Assembly (NCBI RefSeq): GCF_025642255.1
Contig: NZ_CP106759.1
Span: 1,391,501 to 1,455,500, forward strand
Length of the DNA: 64,000 nucleotides
Direction: 5' to 3'
DNA from: Stenotrophomonas maltophilia
GTDB lineage: Bacteria; Pseudomonadota; Gammaproteobacteria; Xanthomonadales; Xanthomonadaceae
The notes under the pieces are model-generated. The model searched no databases, was not told the DNA's origin, and worked only from the letters and a program-made list of their open reading frames with translations. Positions 46,484 through 55,866 of the stretch are shown here, in pieces (position 1 is the stretch's first letter; the number at the start of each line of letters is the position of its first letter). Made by a program: the position numbers and the translations under genes.

Positions 46484-46918
46484 ATGTCGCTCTACGCGAT
46501 CGCCTACGTCAGCGATGCCCGCGCCGATCTGCGGACATCCGATCTTGACCGCCTGCTGGCCGATGCCACGGCGTTCAATCGCGTGGCTGGCGTCACCGGG
46601 GTGCTGATGTTCGACGGTGCGCGCTTCCTGCAGTATCTCGAAGGTCCGCAGGATGGTATCGATTCGGTGTTCCCGCGCATCCTCAATGCCCGCAGCCATA
46701 CCCAGTTGAAGGTGCTGTGCCGGGCGCCCGTGCCGCAGCGGGCGTTCCCCCGCTGGAACATGGGGACGCGACGCATCGAGGCGGAGCTGCTGGCACAGAT
46801 CGTCGGTGAGGCGTGGCCGGGGTTGACGCTGGGCAGCGTGGGGTTCGAGCACCTGCTGCAGGCCTGGACCGGGGCCGATGGCGAGCTGGAGCCTGCCGCG
46901 GTCGCACTGGGCTCCTGA
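46484..46918 (+). CDS. BLUF-domain blue-light receptor
   Basis: A 144-residue short BLUF protein binding FAD. The flavin-switch Tyr is in MSLYAIAYVSDA (Tyr8); the Asn is in FNRVAGVTGVLMFDG; the Gln is in RFLQYLEGP, and the switching W/M region is PRWNMG. There is no attached output domain, so it should act through a partner protein. GGGGGGAG precedes the ATG. Confidence 0.93.
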   Translation: MSLYAIAYVSDARADLRTSDLDRLLADATAFNRVAGVTGVLMFDGARFLQYLEGPQDGIDSVFPRILNARSHTQLKVLCRAPVPQRAFPRWNMGTRRIEAELLAQIVGEAWPGLTLGSVGFEHLLQAWTGADGELEPAAVALGS

Positions 46919-47053
46919 CCTTGGCGACAAGGTCCTGACACCGTTACGCTGTAGCCCTCTTGCGAAGACTTCCCGGAGTGGGCAGCGAATGAGCGTGATG
47001 GCCGAAGCGGCGGCAGTGGGCGATCCGCCGCTGCCGGCATGGCGGGTGCATTG

Positions 47054-48340
47054 ATGAGCGTGCCGGTGTCGGCGGCGGAAGCGCCCCGGTTCGCGGTGAT
47101 CGGCCTGGGTTACGTGGGCCTGCCACTGGCCGTGGCATTCGGCCGGGAACAGCCGACGCTCGGCTTCGACATCGACCCCGAACGCATCGCCGAGCTGCGC
47201 GCGGGCCAGGACCACACGCTGGAGGTGGAGGCCGGGGAACTCGCCGCTGCACGCCAGCTGGAGTACAGCAGCGACCCTGCGCGGCTGGACGAGTGCAACG
47301 TGTACATCGTCACCGTGCCGACGCCCATCGATGCCTACGAGCAGCCTGATCTGGAACCCCTGCGCTCGGCGACGCGGTTGATCGCCAGCCATCTGCGCGC
47401 CGGCGATCTGGTGATCTACGAGTCCACGGTCTATCCCGGCACGACCGAGGAAGTCTGCGTGCCCTTGCTGGAGCAGGGTTCGGGCCTGCGATTCAACAAA
47501 GATTTCTACTGCGGCTACAGTCCGGAGCGGGTCAGCCCGGGGGACCGCCAGCGCCGTCTGGCCGACATCCGCAAGATCACCTCGGGTTCGACACCTGAGG
47601 TGGCGTCGGTGGTCGATGGGCTGTACCGCCGCATCATCGACGCAGGCACCTTCCCGGCGCCATCGATGCGCGTGGCCGAAGCGGCCAAGGTGGTCGAGAA
47701 CATCCAGCGCGACGTCAACATCGCCCTGGTCAACGAGCTGGCGCTGATTTTCGACCGTCTCGGCATCGATACCCAGGACGTGCTGGACGCCGCGGGCAGC
47801 AAGTGGAATTTCCTGCCGTTCCGTCCCGGTCTGGTCGGTGGCCACTGCATCGGCGTGGATCCCTACTACCTGCTGCACAAGTCGGAAAGTGTGGGTTACC
47901 ACCCGGACCTCATCCACACCGCGCGGCAGGTCAACAACCGTGTCGGCGAGCACGTGGCCATGCGCGTCCTGGCCATGTTGGCCGAGCGCGGGCGGACCGC
48001 GGCCCAGGCGCGCGTGCTGGTGCTGGGCGTCACCTTCAAGGAAGACTGCCCCGATCTGCGCAACAGTCGTGCGCTGGAGCTGGCGCAGCGCCTGGCAGAC
48101 GCAGGCGCCCAGGTCGATGTCAGCGATCCATGGGTGGGCCCGGCGGCCTTGGCCGATGCCGGTGTGCGGTGGCTGGCCGAGCCGAAGGCCGGCTGTTACG
48201 ACGCGGTCGTATTGGCAGTGGCGCATGCCAGTTTCAAGGCGATGGATGAAGCCCGCATCCGCGGCCTGCTGGCGCCCGGCGGCCTGGTGTATGACGTGAA
48301 ATCGGCCTGGCCGCGCAGCGTGGTCGACGATCGCCTGTAG
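47054..48340 (+). CDS. Nucleotide sugar dehydrogenase (UDP-HexNAc 6-dehydrogenase, WbpO/TviB type)
   Basis: A 428-residue NAD-dependent enzyme oxidising C6 of a UDP-sugar to the uronic acid. The Rossmann motif is VIGLGYVGLPLAVAF. The central domain has YESTVYPGTTEEVCVP and EAAKVVENIQRDVNIALVNE. The catalytic Cys is in LVGGHCIGVDPYYL (IGVDPYYL favours HexNAc rather than glucose dehydrogenases). Start 47054 is preferred; an ATG 15 nt upstream also exists. No polysaccharide cluster flanks it, which is unusual. Confidence 0.9.
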   Translation: MSVPVSAAEAPRFAVIGLGYVGLPLAVAFGREQPTLGFDIDPERIAELRAGQDHTLEVEAGELAAARQLEYSSDPARLDECNVYIVTVPTPIDAYEQPDLEPLRSATRLIASHLRAGDLVIYESTVYPGTTEEVCVPLLEQGSGLRFNKDFYCGYSPERVSPGDRQRRLADIRKITSGSTPEVASVVDGLYRRIIDAGTFPAPSMRVAEAAKVVENIQRDVNIALVNELALIFDRLGIDTQDVLDAAGSKWNFLPFRPGLVGGHCIGVDPYYLLHKSESVGYHPDLIHTARQVNNRVGEHVAMRVLAMLAERGRTAAQARVLVLGVTFKEDCPDLRNSRALELAQRLADAGAQVDVSDPWVGPAALADAGVRWLAEPKAGCYDAVVLAVAHASFKAMDEARIRGLLAPGGLVYDVKSAWPRSVVDDRL

Positions 48341-48395
48341 GCGTTGATGATGGCGGGCGCGGTAGACTCGGCTGCAGTTGCAACCAAGGAACGCC

Positions 48396-50018
48396 ATGCA
48401 CCGGTACATCGTCTACCTGCTCGCCATCCTGATGTTCCCCGTCTGCCTGTGGCTGGCCACGATATGGCCTGCCTGGTACTGGGGCGTCGGTCTGACCGCC
48501 GCGATGGTGGCGCTGGGGACCTGGGATCTGCTGCAGAAGCGCAGCACCCTGCGCCGCAACTATCCGGTCATGGCGCACTTCAGATACGGGCTGGAATCGA
48601 TCGGCCCGGAGATCCGCCAGTATTTCGTGCAGAGTGATCTGGAAGACGTGCCCTTCTCGCGCCAGCAGCGTGCACTGATCTACCAGCGTGCCAAGAACGA
48701 GATGGATACGGTGCCGTTCGGCACGCTGCGTAGTGCGTATGCGGTGGACTACGAATGGATCAACCATTCGCTGGCACCGACCACCATCGCCCGGCACGAT
48801 TTCCGTGTGCTGATCGGCGCAGGCTGCGCCAAGCCCTATTCGGCCAGTGTGTTCAACATCTCGGCGATGAGCTTCGGCTCGCTGTCGGCCAACGCGATCC
48901 GAGCGCTCAACGAAGGCGCACGCCGTGGCGGCTTCTATCACGATACGGGCGAAGGCTCGATCTCGCCGTACCACCGTGAGATGGGCGGCGATCTGGTCTG
49001 GGAGATCGGCTCGGGCTACTTCGGTTGCCGCGACGAGAAGGGCGGTTTCAGCGAAGAGCGGTTCGTCGCCAACGCCACCCATGACCAGGTGAAGATGATC
49101 GAGATCAAGCTGTCCCAGGGGGCCAAGCCCGGTCATGGCGGCGTATTGCCCGCGCCGAAGGTGACGGCCGAGATCTCCGTGACCCGTGGCGTGCCGATGG
49201 GGGTGGACTGTGTATCTCCGTCGCGGCACTCGGCGTTTTCCACGCCGGTCGAACTGCTGCAGTTCGTCGCCCGCCTGCGTGAACTGTCCGGTGGCAAACC
49301 GGTCGGCTTCAAGCTGGCCATCGGCCATCCCTGGGAGTGGTTCGGTATCGCCAAGGCGATGCAGGAGACCGGCCTGTTGCCGGACTTCATCGTTGTCGAT
49401 GGCGCCGAGGGCGGCACGGGCGCGGCACCGGCCGAGTTCGTCGATCATGTGGGCGTGCCGATGCACGAGGCGCTGCTGCTGGTCCACAACACCCTGGTCG
49501 GGCTGGACCTGCGCGAGCGCATCCGCATCGGTGCGGCCGGCAAGATCACCAGCGCATTCGACATTGCCCGGACCATCGCGCTCGGCGCGGACTGGTGCAA
49601 TGCCGGTCGTGGCTTCATGTTCGCACTGGGGTGCATCCAGTCGTTGAGCTGCCACACCGACAAGTGCCCGACCGGCATCGCCACGCAGGACCCGGCGCGC
49701 TGGAAGCACCTCGACGCGCCTGACAAGGCCACGCGCGTGCACAGCTACCACGAGCACACGCTGCATGCCCTGAAGGAGCTGTTGTGCGCCGCAGGCCTGA
49801 ACGATCCGGCCGAACTGGGGCCGGAGCACATCCTGCGCCGCGTGTCGCCGGTGGAGATCCGCTCGCTGGCGACGCTGTATCGCTATCTGGAGCCGGGAGA
49901 ACTGCTGCGACGGGTGCCGGATCACGCGGTATTCCATGCGTTCTGGGCAGATGCACGCAGTGATTCATTCCAGCCGCCGGCGCGGATCCAGGCGCTGAGA
50001 GCCAGCAAGTCGCGGTGA
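48396..50018 (+). CDS. FMN-binding glutamate synthase family protein
   Basis: A 540-residue protein. Two N-terminal membrane helices (IVYLLAILMFPVCLWLATIW; WYWGVGLTAAMVAL) lead to the GltB-like FMN-binding domain, with ISAMSFGSLSANAIRALNEG, SQGAKPGHGG and DGAEGGTGAAP. It lacks the glutaminase and GXGXG domains of true glutamate synthase; the cysteines near CIQSLSCHTDKCPTGIA could hold a cluster. The substrate is unknown. AAGGA precedes ATG 48396. Confidence 0.92.
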   Translation: MHRYIVYLLAILMFPVCLWLATIWPAWYWGVGLTAAMVALGTWDLLQKRSTLRRNYPVMAHFRYGLESIGPEIRQYFVQSDLEDVPFSRQQRALIYQRAKNEMDTVPFGTLRSAYAVDYEWINHSLAPTTIARHDFRVLIGAGCAKPYSASVFNISAMSFGSLSANAIRALNEGARRGGFYHDTGEGSISPYHREMGGDLVWEIGSGYFGCRDEKGGFSEERFVANATHDQVKMIEIKLSQGAKPGHGGVLPAPKVTAEISVTRGVPMGVDCVSPSRHSAFSTPVELLQFVARLRELSGGKPVGFKLAIGHPWEWFGIAKAMQETGLLPDFIVVDGAEGGTGAAPAEFVDHVGVPMHEALLLVHNTLVGLDLRERIRIGAAGKITSAFDIARTIALGADWCNAGRGFMFALGCIQSLSCHTDKCPTGIATQDPARWKHLDAPDKATRVHSYHEHTLHALKELLCAAGLNDPAELGPEHILRRVSPVEIRSLATLYRYLEPGELLRRVPDHAVFHAFWADARSDSFQPPARIQALRASKSR

Positions 50019-50040
50019 TGGGGTTCCACACGGAGGTTGC

Positions 50041-50502
50041 ATGCAGTTCAGGACCGGTACGATTGACGATGTCTCGCCGCTGTGGGCCCTGCGCACGCGG
50101 TGCGTGCGCGAGACCTGCAGCAGTCACTATCCGCCGAAGGTGATCGCACCCTGGGCGGCGTCGCCGCCGCCGGCGCAGTATCCGCGGCTGTTGTCGCAGG
50201 GCGGATGCGTGGTGGCCGAAGGCGGGCAGGGCGAGCTGCTCGGTTTTGGCGTACTCGATATCGATGGCAATGAGGTGGATGCGCTGTTCGTCGATCCGGA
50301 TCGTGGTGGACAGGGTGTCGGCCAGGCGCTGATGCAGCGGCTGCTGGCGCTGGCCGATCCGGGGCGCGAGGTGGTGCTGTCGGCCTCGCTCAATGCCGTG
50401 TCCTTCTATCAGCGGCAGGGTTTCATCCGCGAACGCGAGGAAATCTATCCCCATCCCAGCGGGGTACCACTCGCCTCTGTACGCATGCGAAGGCCGTGGT
50501 GA
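50041..50502 (+). CDS. GNAT family N-acetyltransferase
   Basis: A 153-residue acetyltransferase. The acetyl-CoA motif A is VDALFVDPDRGGQGVGQALM and motif B is LNAVSFYQRQGFIRERE. GGAGG lies just before ATG 50041. The acceptor cannot be deduced. Confidence 0.92.
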   Translation: MQFRTGTIDDVSPLWALRTRCVRETCSSHYPPKVIAPWAASPPPAQYPRLLSQGGCVVAEGGQGELLGFGVLDIDGNEVDALFVDPDRGGQGVGQALMQRLLALADPGREVVLSASLNAVSFYQRQGFIREREEIYPHPSGVPLASVRMRRPW

Positions 50503-50512
50503 GGCGCTGCTT

Positions 50513-50545
50513 CCGGTAGCGCCGAGCCACGCCCGCTGCTACCGC
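50513..50545. repeat. GTAG-type (SMAG-like) palindromic element
   Basis: GGTAGC (50515-50520) pairs with GCTACC (50538-50543) around GCCGAGCCACGCCCGCT, matching the shape of the short GTAG palindromes scattered in Stenotrophomonas intergenic DNA. It sits between convergent genes. Confidence 0.6.
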
Positions 50546-50552
50546 AGGCGAT

Positions 50553-51800
50553 TCAGCGTGTGGCCAACCACTGGATCACGCCTTCGGCGGCGCGCAGGCC
50601 ACTGGCATAGCAGGCCGTCAGCAGGTAGCCGCCGGTCGGCGCTTCCCAGTCCAGCATTTCACCGGCACAGAACACGCCGGGCAGGGCACGCAGCATCAGC
50701 CCTGCATCGAGCGCGTCCAGCCTTACCCCTCCGGCTGTGCTGATCACCTCGGCCATCGGCCGCGGGCGCAGCAGTTTCAGCGGCAGGCGCTTGAGCGTCG
50801 CTGCGACCGCAGCAAGATCGTTGCCCGCGTCTTTGCCGAGGTGCTCGAACACAAGTGCCGCTTTCACTGCGTCCACCCCGGCCTGGCGGCGCAGGTGTTC
50901 ACCGAAGCTGCGGCCCTTGCGTGGACGCGACAGATCGGCCAGCAGGCGTGCTTCATCGCGGGCAGGTGCCAGGTCCAGCCACAATGGCGCACAACCCTCG
51001 CGGTTGATGGTTTCGCGCAGGTCGGCCGACAGCGCGTAGATCAGGCTGCCTTCGATGCCATAGTCGCTGGCGACGCATTCGCCCTGCAGTGACCGTGGTT
51101 GGCCAGTCAGGTCGATCCAATGCGCTACCACTGGTTTCAAAGGGGCACCGGCATTGCGCTGGGCGAACAGGGGCGTCCAGTCGACGTCGAACCCGCAGTT
51201 GGCGGCCTGTAACGGCGCGATGTCCACGCCGCGCGCCTGCAGCGGTGCCACCCAGGCACCGTCGCTGCCGAGATGCGGCCAACTGCCGCCGCCCAGCGCC
51301 AGCATGGTGGCATCAGCGTGCACGTCGAGGTGGCCGTCTTCGGTGTTGAAGCGCAGCGCGCCGTCGCTGGCCCATCCGCACCAGCGGTGATTCACGTGCA
51401 GGCGTACGCCCTGCTCCTTCAAGCGGCGCACCCAGCCGCGCAGCAGGGGCGCAGCCTTGCGATCGACCGGGAACACGCGGCCGGAACTGCCGACATAGGT
51501 CTCCACGCCGAGATCGGCGGCCCAGTCGCGCAGTGCCTGCGCGTCGAACCCGTCCAGCCAGCGGCCGACTTCACCGGCCTGCTCGCGGTAGCGGCTGTCG
51601 AACAGCGGGCGCGCATCGGAGTGGGTCAGGTTGAGCCCGCCCTTGCCGGCGATCAGGAACTTGCGACCGGGGGAACCCTTGGCTTCATAGAGGTCCACCT
51701 CCAGGCCGGCGGCGCGCAGGCGCTCCGCGGCGAACAGCCCCGCCGGGCCGCCACCGACGACAGCCACGCGGCGCGGTGCATGTGGATCAGGGTTGGACAT
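50553..51800 (-). CDS. TIGR03862/HI0933-like FAD flavoprotein
   Basis: A 415-residue flavoprotein. The dinucleotide motif is VAVVGGGPAGLFAAERL, then GRKFLIAGKGGLNLTHSD, a family hallmark. The middle contains LALGGGSWPHLGSDG and the end APTGGYLLTACYASGLRAAEG. The reaction is not established; relatives are annotated as aminoacetone-type oxidases or putative reductases. It starts inside the end of the FKBP gene (14-nt overlap). Confidence 0.92.
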   Translation of the reverse strand: MSNPDPHAPRRVAVVGGGPAGLFAAERLRAAGLEVDLYEAKGSPGRKFLIAGKGGLNLTHSDARPLFDSRYREQAGEVGRWLDGFDAQALRDWAADLGVETYVGSSGRVFPVDRKAAPLLRGWVRRLKEQGVRLHVNHRWCGWASDGALRFNTEDGHLDVHADATMLALGGGSWPHLGSDGAWVAPLQARGVDIAPLQAANCGFDVDWTPLFAQRNAGAPLKPVVAHWIDLTGQPRSLQGECVASDYGIEGSLIYALSADLRETINREGCAPLWLDLAPARDEARLLADLSRPRKGRSFGEHLRRQAGVDAVKAALVFEHLGKDAGNDLAAVAATLKRLPLKLLRPRPMAEVISTAGGVRLDALDAGLMLRALPGVFCAGEMLDWEAPTGGYLLTACYASGLRAAEGVIQWLATR

Positions 51801-52221
51801 CGAGCAGCTCGACATCGAACACCAGCGAGGAGCCCGGCGGGATCGGGCCGGCGCGACGGCTGCCGTAGCCCAGGTCCGGGGGGATCATCAGGGTGCGCTT
51901 GCCGCCGACCTTCATGCCGGCCACGCCTTCATCCCAGCCGCGGATGACCTGGCCGGCACCGAGCACAAAGGTGAACGGCTGGCCGCGTCCGACCGAGCTG
52001 TCGAATGTCTTGCCATGCTTGCTCTCGGTGCGGTTGTCGTAGATCCAGCCGGTGTAGTGCACGGTGACCTTCCGTCCCGCCACCGCTTCGGCCCCGGTAC
52101 CGGGCTGGGTGTCGATGCGCTCGAAGGTGGTCAGCGTGCCTCCCGGCGGTGGGCCGGACGGCTCCATCGAGCAGCCGGCAGCAGCAAGGGACAGCAACAG
52201 GGGAAGCAGCAGTCGGCGCAT
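51787..52221 (-). CDS. FKBP-type peptidyl-prolyl isomerase lipoprotein
   Basis: A 144-residue lipoprotein. The signal MRRLLLPLLLSLAAAGC has lipobox AAGC. The FKBP core follows: VTVHYTGWIYDN, FDSSVGRGQPFTFVLGAGQV, IRGWDEGVAGMKVGGKRTLM and YGSRRAGPIPPGSSLVFDVE. It should aid folding in the periplasm, anchored to a membrane. Confidence 0.95.
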   Translation of the reverse strand: MRRLLLPLLLSLAAAGCSMEPSGPPPGGTLTTFERIDTQPGTGAEAVAGRKVTVHYTGWIYDNRTESKHGKTFDSSVGRGQPFTFVLGAGQVIRGWDEGVAGMKVGGKRTLMIPPDLGYGSRRAGPIPPGSSLVFDVELLDVQP

Positions 52222-52290
52222 CGGGCATCTCCGTCGGGCGCAGGGCGAGGGCGGCAAGGGTAGCGCATCGGCGCCGGGTATCATGGCGCC

Positions 52291-52656
52291 ATGGCCAAAC
52301 TCCTGCTCAATCTGCGCAATGTCGGCGATGACGAATACGCCGACGTCTGCACGCTCCTGGATCGCCACGGCATCGCCTGGTACCGCACCGAACCCAGTCC
52401 CTGGGGCATTTCCAATGGCGGGTTGTGGCTGCGCGAGGATGGTGATCATGCGCGCGCCAAGGCATTGATGGCCGAGTACCAGGCCGAGCGCGCGCCACGC
52501 ATCCGTGCCGAGCGTGAGCAGGCCCTGCGCGATGGCACGGCCGAGACCTTCGGCAGCCTGCTGCGGCGCCGGCCGCTGTATGTCGTGCTGGTACTGCTGG
52601 CGATGCTGGGCGCTGCTGCCCTGGTGCTGCTGCCGTTCATGCTGCTGCGGGGGTAG
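52291..52656 (+). CDS. DUF6164 family membrane protein
   Basis: A 121-residue protein. The soluble N-terminal domain MAKLLLNLRNVGDDEYADVC with RTEPSPWGISNGGLWL is the DUF6164 pattern; one C-terminal hydrophobic helix follows (VVLVLLAMLGAAALVLLPFM). Function unknown. It is divergent from the FKBP gene, with 69 nt between them. Confidence 0.88.
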   Translation: MAKLLLNLRNVGDDEYADVCTLLDRHGIAWYRTEPSPWGISNGGLWLREDGDHARAKALMAEYQAERAPRIRAEREQALRDGTAETFGSLLRRRPLYVVLVLLAMLGAAALVLLPFMLLRG

Positions 52657-52724
52657 GGCGCTCCAGCCGCCGATCATTGACCCCGGGGCCTGACCCGATG
52701 GCGGCCAGGCGCTAAAATGCGCGG

Positions 52725-53492
52725 ATGATCGCCAATACCGCCGCCTATCATTTCACCGCCATCGACGCCCCCGAGGTTCTGTGCGACCAGCTGCTGGCGC
52801 GTGCCGAAGCGGCTGGGCTGCGCGGCACGATCCTGGTGGCGGGCGAGGGCCTGAATCTGTTCCTGGCGGGCGCCCCGGCCGCTATCGAGGGCTTCTACGC
52901 GGCACTGCGTGAGGATCCGCGTCTGGCCGGAATGCGGGTCAAGACCAGCTTCAGCGAGCATCAGCCCTTCGCACGGCTCAAGGCCAGAGTGAAGCCGGAG
53001 ATCATCAGTTTCCGCCGCGATGACGGCCAGCCGCTGGCCTATCCACGCGCGCCGGCGGTCGATCCGGCCACCGTACAGCGTTGGTTGCGGCAGGGCCACG
53101 ACGATGCGGGAAAGCCGGTGGTGATGCTCGATACCCGCAATCTGCAGGAGGTGGAGTACGGCACGTTCAAGGACGCGCTGGTGCTGCCGATCCACAAGTT
53201 CACCGATCTGCCGGAGGCCCTGGCGCCGCACCGCGACGCATTGAAGGACAGCACCGTGGTCAGCTTCTGCACGGGTGGCATCCGCTGCGAGAAGGCCGCA
53301 CTGTGGATGCTCAATGACGGCATGGACAACGTGCTGCAGCTCGATGGCGGCATTCTCGGCTACTTCGAAGAGGTGGGCGGCGAGGGCTACGACGGGCGCT
53401 GTTTCGTGTTCGACGAACGGGTGGCGCTGGATGCGGAGCTCAGGCCGCTGGTGGATGAGCCGCTGCCGGAACCACGCCCCAGCGCCTTCTGA
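52725..53492 (+). CDS. trhO: tRNA uridine(34) hydroxylase (rhodanese domain), TrhO/YceA
   Basis: A 255-residue enzyme for oxygen-dependent formation of 5-hydroxyuridine in tRNA. The N-terminal acylphosphatase-like half contains GLRGTILVAGEGLNLFLAG. The rhodanese half has VVMLDTRNLQEVEYGTF and the active Cys loop SFCTGGIRCEKAALWM, both Cys conserved. Monocistronic, as usual. Confidence 0.94.
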   Translation: MIANTAAYHFTAIDAPEVLCDQLLARAEAAGLRGTILVAGEGLNLFLAGAPAAIEGFYAALREDPRLAGMRVKTSFSEHQPFARLKARVKPEIISFRRDDGQPLAYPRAPAVDPATVQRWLRQGHDDAGKPVVMLDTRNLQEVEYGTFKDALVLPIHKFTDLPEALAPHRDALKDSTVVSFCTGGIRCEKAALWMLNDGMDNVLQLDGGILGYFEEVGGEGYDGRCFVFDERVALDAELRPLVDEPLPEPRPSAF

Positions 53493-53640
53493 GCGGCTGT
53501 CCCGGGCGCCGGTCGTGCACGGCTGTCCGGTCCACCTGGGGAGCTGACCCGCCCGGCAGGAATCAGCGTCCCGCCACCGGCACTGGCCGCCGTGCCGGGC
53601 CGACCCCATGCAGAGGGGATCTTTTGACGGAAACCGCCTG

Positions 53641-54636
53641 ATGATCCCGTTGTCGATCCTCGACCTGGCCCCGGTCTGCGAGGGCAGCGATACCACCGCC
53701 GCCTTCTCCAACATGCTGGAACTGGCCCAGCATGCCGATGCGCTGGGCTACCGCCGCTACTGGCTGGCCGAACACCACAACATGCCCGGTATCGCCAGCG
53801 CGGCCACCGCCGTGCTGATCGGGCACGTTGCCGGTGGCACGCAGCGCATCCGTGTCGGTGCAGGCGGCATCATGCTGCCCAACCATGCGCCGCTGCAGGT
53901 GGCCGAGCAGTTCGGCACGCTGGCCTCGCTCTATCCGGACCGCATCGATCTGGGGCTGGGGCGGGCGCCCGGCACCGACCAGCCGACCGCCCGCGCGCTG
54001 CGGCGCTATTTCGACAGCGCTGACCAGTTCCCGCAGGATGTGCGTGAGCTGCTGCATTACTTCGAGCCGGTCCAGCCCGGTCAGGCGGTGCAGGCCGTGC
54101 CTGGCGGCGGCCTGCGGGTGCCGACGTGGATCCTGGGTTCCAGCCTGTTCGGTGCGCGCATGGCGGCATCGATGGGGCTGCCGTACGCCTTCGCCTCGCA
54201 CTTCGCCCCGGACGCGATGGATGAGGCGCTGGCAGTCTACCGCCGCGAATTCCGTCCTTCGGCCACGTTGAAGCAACCGCACGCGATGCTGGCATTGAAC
54301 GTGGTGGCCAGCGACAGCGAAGCCGAATCGCGCCGCCTGTTCACCAGCCAGCAGCAGAGCTTCGTCAATCTGCGCCGGGGGCGTCCCGGCAAGATCCCGG
54401 CACCGATCGACGACATCGAATCGTTCTGGGAGCCGCACGAGAAACTGGGTGTCGAGCGGGCATTGGCGTGCACGGTGCTGGGTGATCCGCAGCAGGTGGC
54501 CGAGGGTATCGCCGCGTTCGTCCAACGCCATCGACCTGACGAACTGATGCTCACCGCCAATCTGTATGACCATCGCGCGAGGCTGCGCTCGTTCGAGCTG
54601 ACCATGCGGGCGTGGCACGATCGCCACGCGGGCTGA
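53641..54636 (+). CDS. LLM class flavin-dependent oxidoreductase
   Basis: A 331-residue luciferase-like monooxygenase of the MsnO8/YhbW type. The start [12 protein letters not shown] is followed by [20 protein letters not shown] and [20 protein letters not shown], with [18 protein letters not shown] 53641 matches the family; an ATG at 53608 would add 11 residues. Substrate unknown. Confidence 0.93.
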   Translation: MIPLSILDLAPVCEGSDTTAAFSNMLELAQHADALGYRRYWLAEHHNMPGIASAATAVLIGHVAGGTQRIRVGAGGIMLPNHAPLQVAEQFGTLASLYPDRIDLGLGRAPGTDQPTARALRRYFDSADQFPQDVRELLHYFEPVQPGQAVQAVPGGGLRVPTWILGSSLFGARMAASMGLPYAFASHFAPDAMDEALAVYRREFRPSATLKQPHAMLALNVVASDSEAESRRLFTSQQQSFVNLRRGRPGKIPAPIDDIESFWEPHEKLGVERALACTVLGDPQQVAEGIAAFVQRHRPDELMLTANLYDHRARLRSFELTMRAWHDRHAG

Positions 54637-54704
54637 ACGATTGCATCACGGCGCATTGCAGACCTTCCGCGTCTGATGGGGGCTCCCTACCCCTGGAGCT
54701 CCCC

Positions 54705-55202
54705 ATGTCGGATTCCCGCGCAGAACACATCGCCCAGCTGGCCGAACTGATCAAGGACGTGGAGGTGGCGATGTTCACCACGGTCGGTGTCGATGGTCGC
54801 CTGTACAGCCGTCCGCTCGGCACCCAGCAGGTCGCCTTCGATGGTGACCTCTGGTTCGCTACTGCAGCCGACAGCCCGAAAGTGGCGGAAATCGCGCTCA
54901 ATCCGCGGGTCAACGTGGCCTACGCTTCGACGTCGAAGAACACCTATGTGTCCGTGGCGGGCAATGCGCGCATCGTCGACGATCGGGCCAAGGTGGAAGC
55001 GCTGTGGTCGCCAGCGATGAAGCTGTTCTTCCCCGGCGGCAAGGACGATCCGAACCTTCGGCTCATCCACGTGCAGGCTGAATCGGCCGAGTACTGGGAT
55101 GGACCGGGCACGCTGCTGGGCAGGGCGCTGACGTTCGTGCTGTCTGCGGTACAGGATGAGCCAGGCCAGCTTGCCGACAACGGTTTCGTCGACCTGCGTT
55201 GA
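54705..55202 (+). CDS. Pyridoxamine 5'-phosphate oxidase-fold general stress protein
   Basis: A 165-residue split-barrel flavin protein of the general stress protein 26 type: VAMFTTVGVDGRLYSRPLGT, DLWFATAADSPKVAEI, and NVAYASTSKNTYVSVAGNAR. The C-terminal WDGPG is typical. It probably binds FMN or FAD; no defined substrate. Confidence 0.92.
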   Translation: MSDSRAEHIAQLAELIKDVEVAMFTTVGVDGRLYSRPLGTQQVAFDGDLWFATAADSPKVAEIALNPRVNVAYASTSKNTYVSVAGNARIVDDRAKVEALWSPAMKLFFPGGKDDPNLRLIHVQAESAEYWDGPGTLLGRALTFVLSAVQDEPGQLADNGFVDLR

Positions 55203-55212
55203 TGGGCCCGGT

Positions 55213-55866
55213 TCAGAACCAGCGCTGGAACAGTTCGACGGTGTAGCTCACGAGTTGGCCGGAACTGAAACCAAAGAACGCGATTGCCGCCAATGCTCCG
55301 ATCCAGTTGACCAGCATCAGCGCGCCGTCGCGCTCGAGCAGGGCCAGCGAGAACAACAGCAGCTGGAAGCCGAACAGATAGTTGGTGAACGGGATCGGCA
55401 GCGACAGCAGGATGCCCAGCAGGACCAGCAGTGCGCCGGTGAACGCGTGGGCCGGCAGCGGCTTGAGCAGCTGTGGCAGGCGTGGCTTGAGCATGCGGTC
55501 CAAGCGCCGCAGCGGGCGGTCGATGCGGTCCAGGAACCGGTGCATGGTGCCGCGCTTCGGCCCGCGGCGGGCAATGAAGCCCGGCAGCCAGGGGCGCCGC
55601 ATGCAGCACAGCATCTGCAGGCCGATGAGGATCACCAGGGGGCCACTGACCGCACCGCCCAGCCCCGGAATCGGGATGAACGATGGCAGGATCGCCACGA
55701 ACAGGAAAACGCCGAAGGCGCTCTGCTGCAGATCCTGCAGGATCTGGCCCAGCTTCATGTGCTGGGCCGGATCACCCCAGGCGAACATTTCCAGCAGCGT
55801 GCGGATGCCTTCGTTGCGATAGGCAGGTGCTGCGTGGCGCGGGCCGGACTCAGGCGGTGAGCTCAT
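55213..55866 (-). CDS. ExoD family membrane protein
   Basis: A 217-residue membrane protein. The ExoD pattern is clear: AFGVFLFVAILPSFIPIPGL, GAVSGPLVILIGLQML, and LPIPFTNYLFGFQLLLFSLA, with RRPWLPGFIARR between. ExoD proteins affect exopolysaccharide in rhizobia; the mechanism is unknown. It starts 17 nt inside the end of the CNNM gene, so the two are coupled. Confidence 0.92.
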   Translation of the reverse strand: MSSPPESGPRHAAPAYRNEGIRTLLEMFAWGDPAQHMKLGQILQDLQQSAFGVFLFVAILPSFIPIPGLGGAVSGPLVILIGLQMLCCMRRPWLPGFIARRGPKRGTMHRFLDRIDRPLRRLDRMLKPRLPQLLKPLPAHAFTGALLVLLGILLSLPIPFTNYLFGFQLLLFSLALLERDGALMLVNWIGALAAIAFFGFSSGQLVSYTVELFQRWF

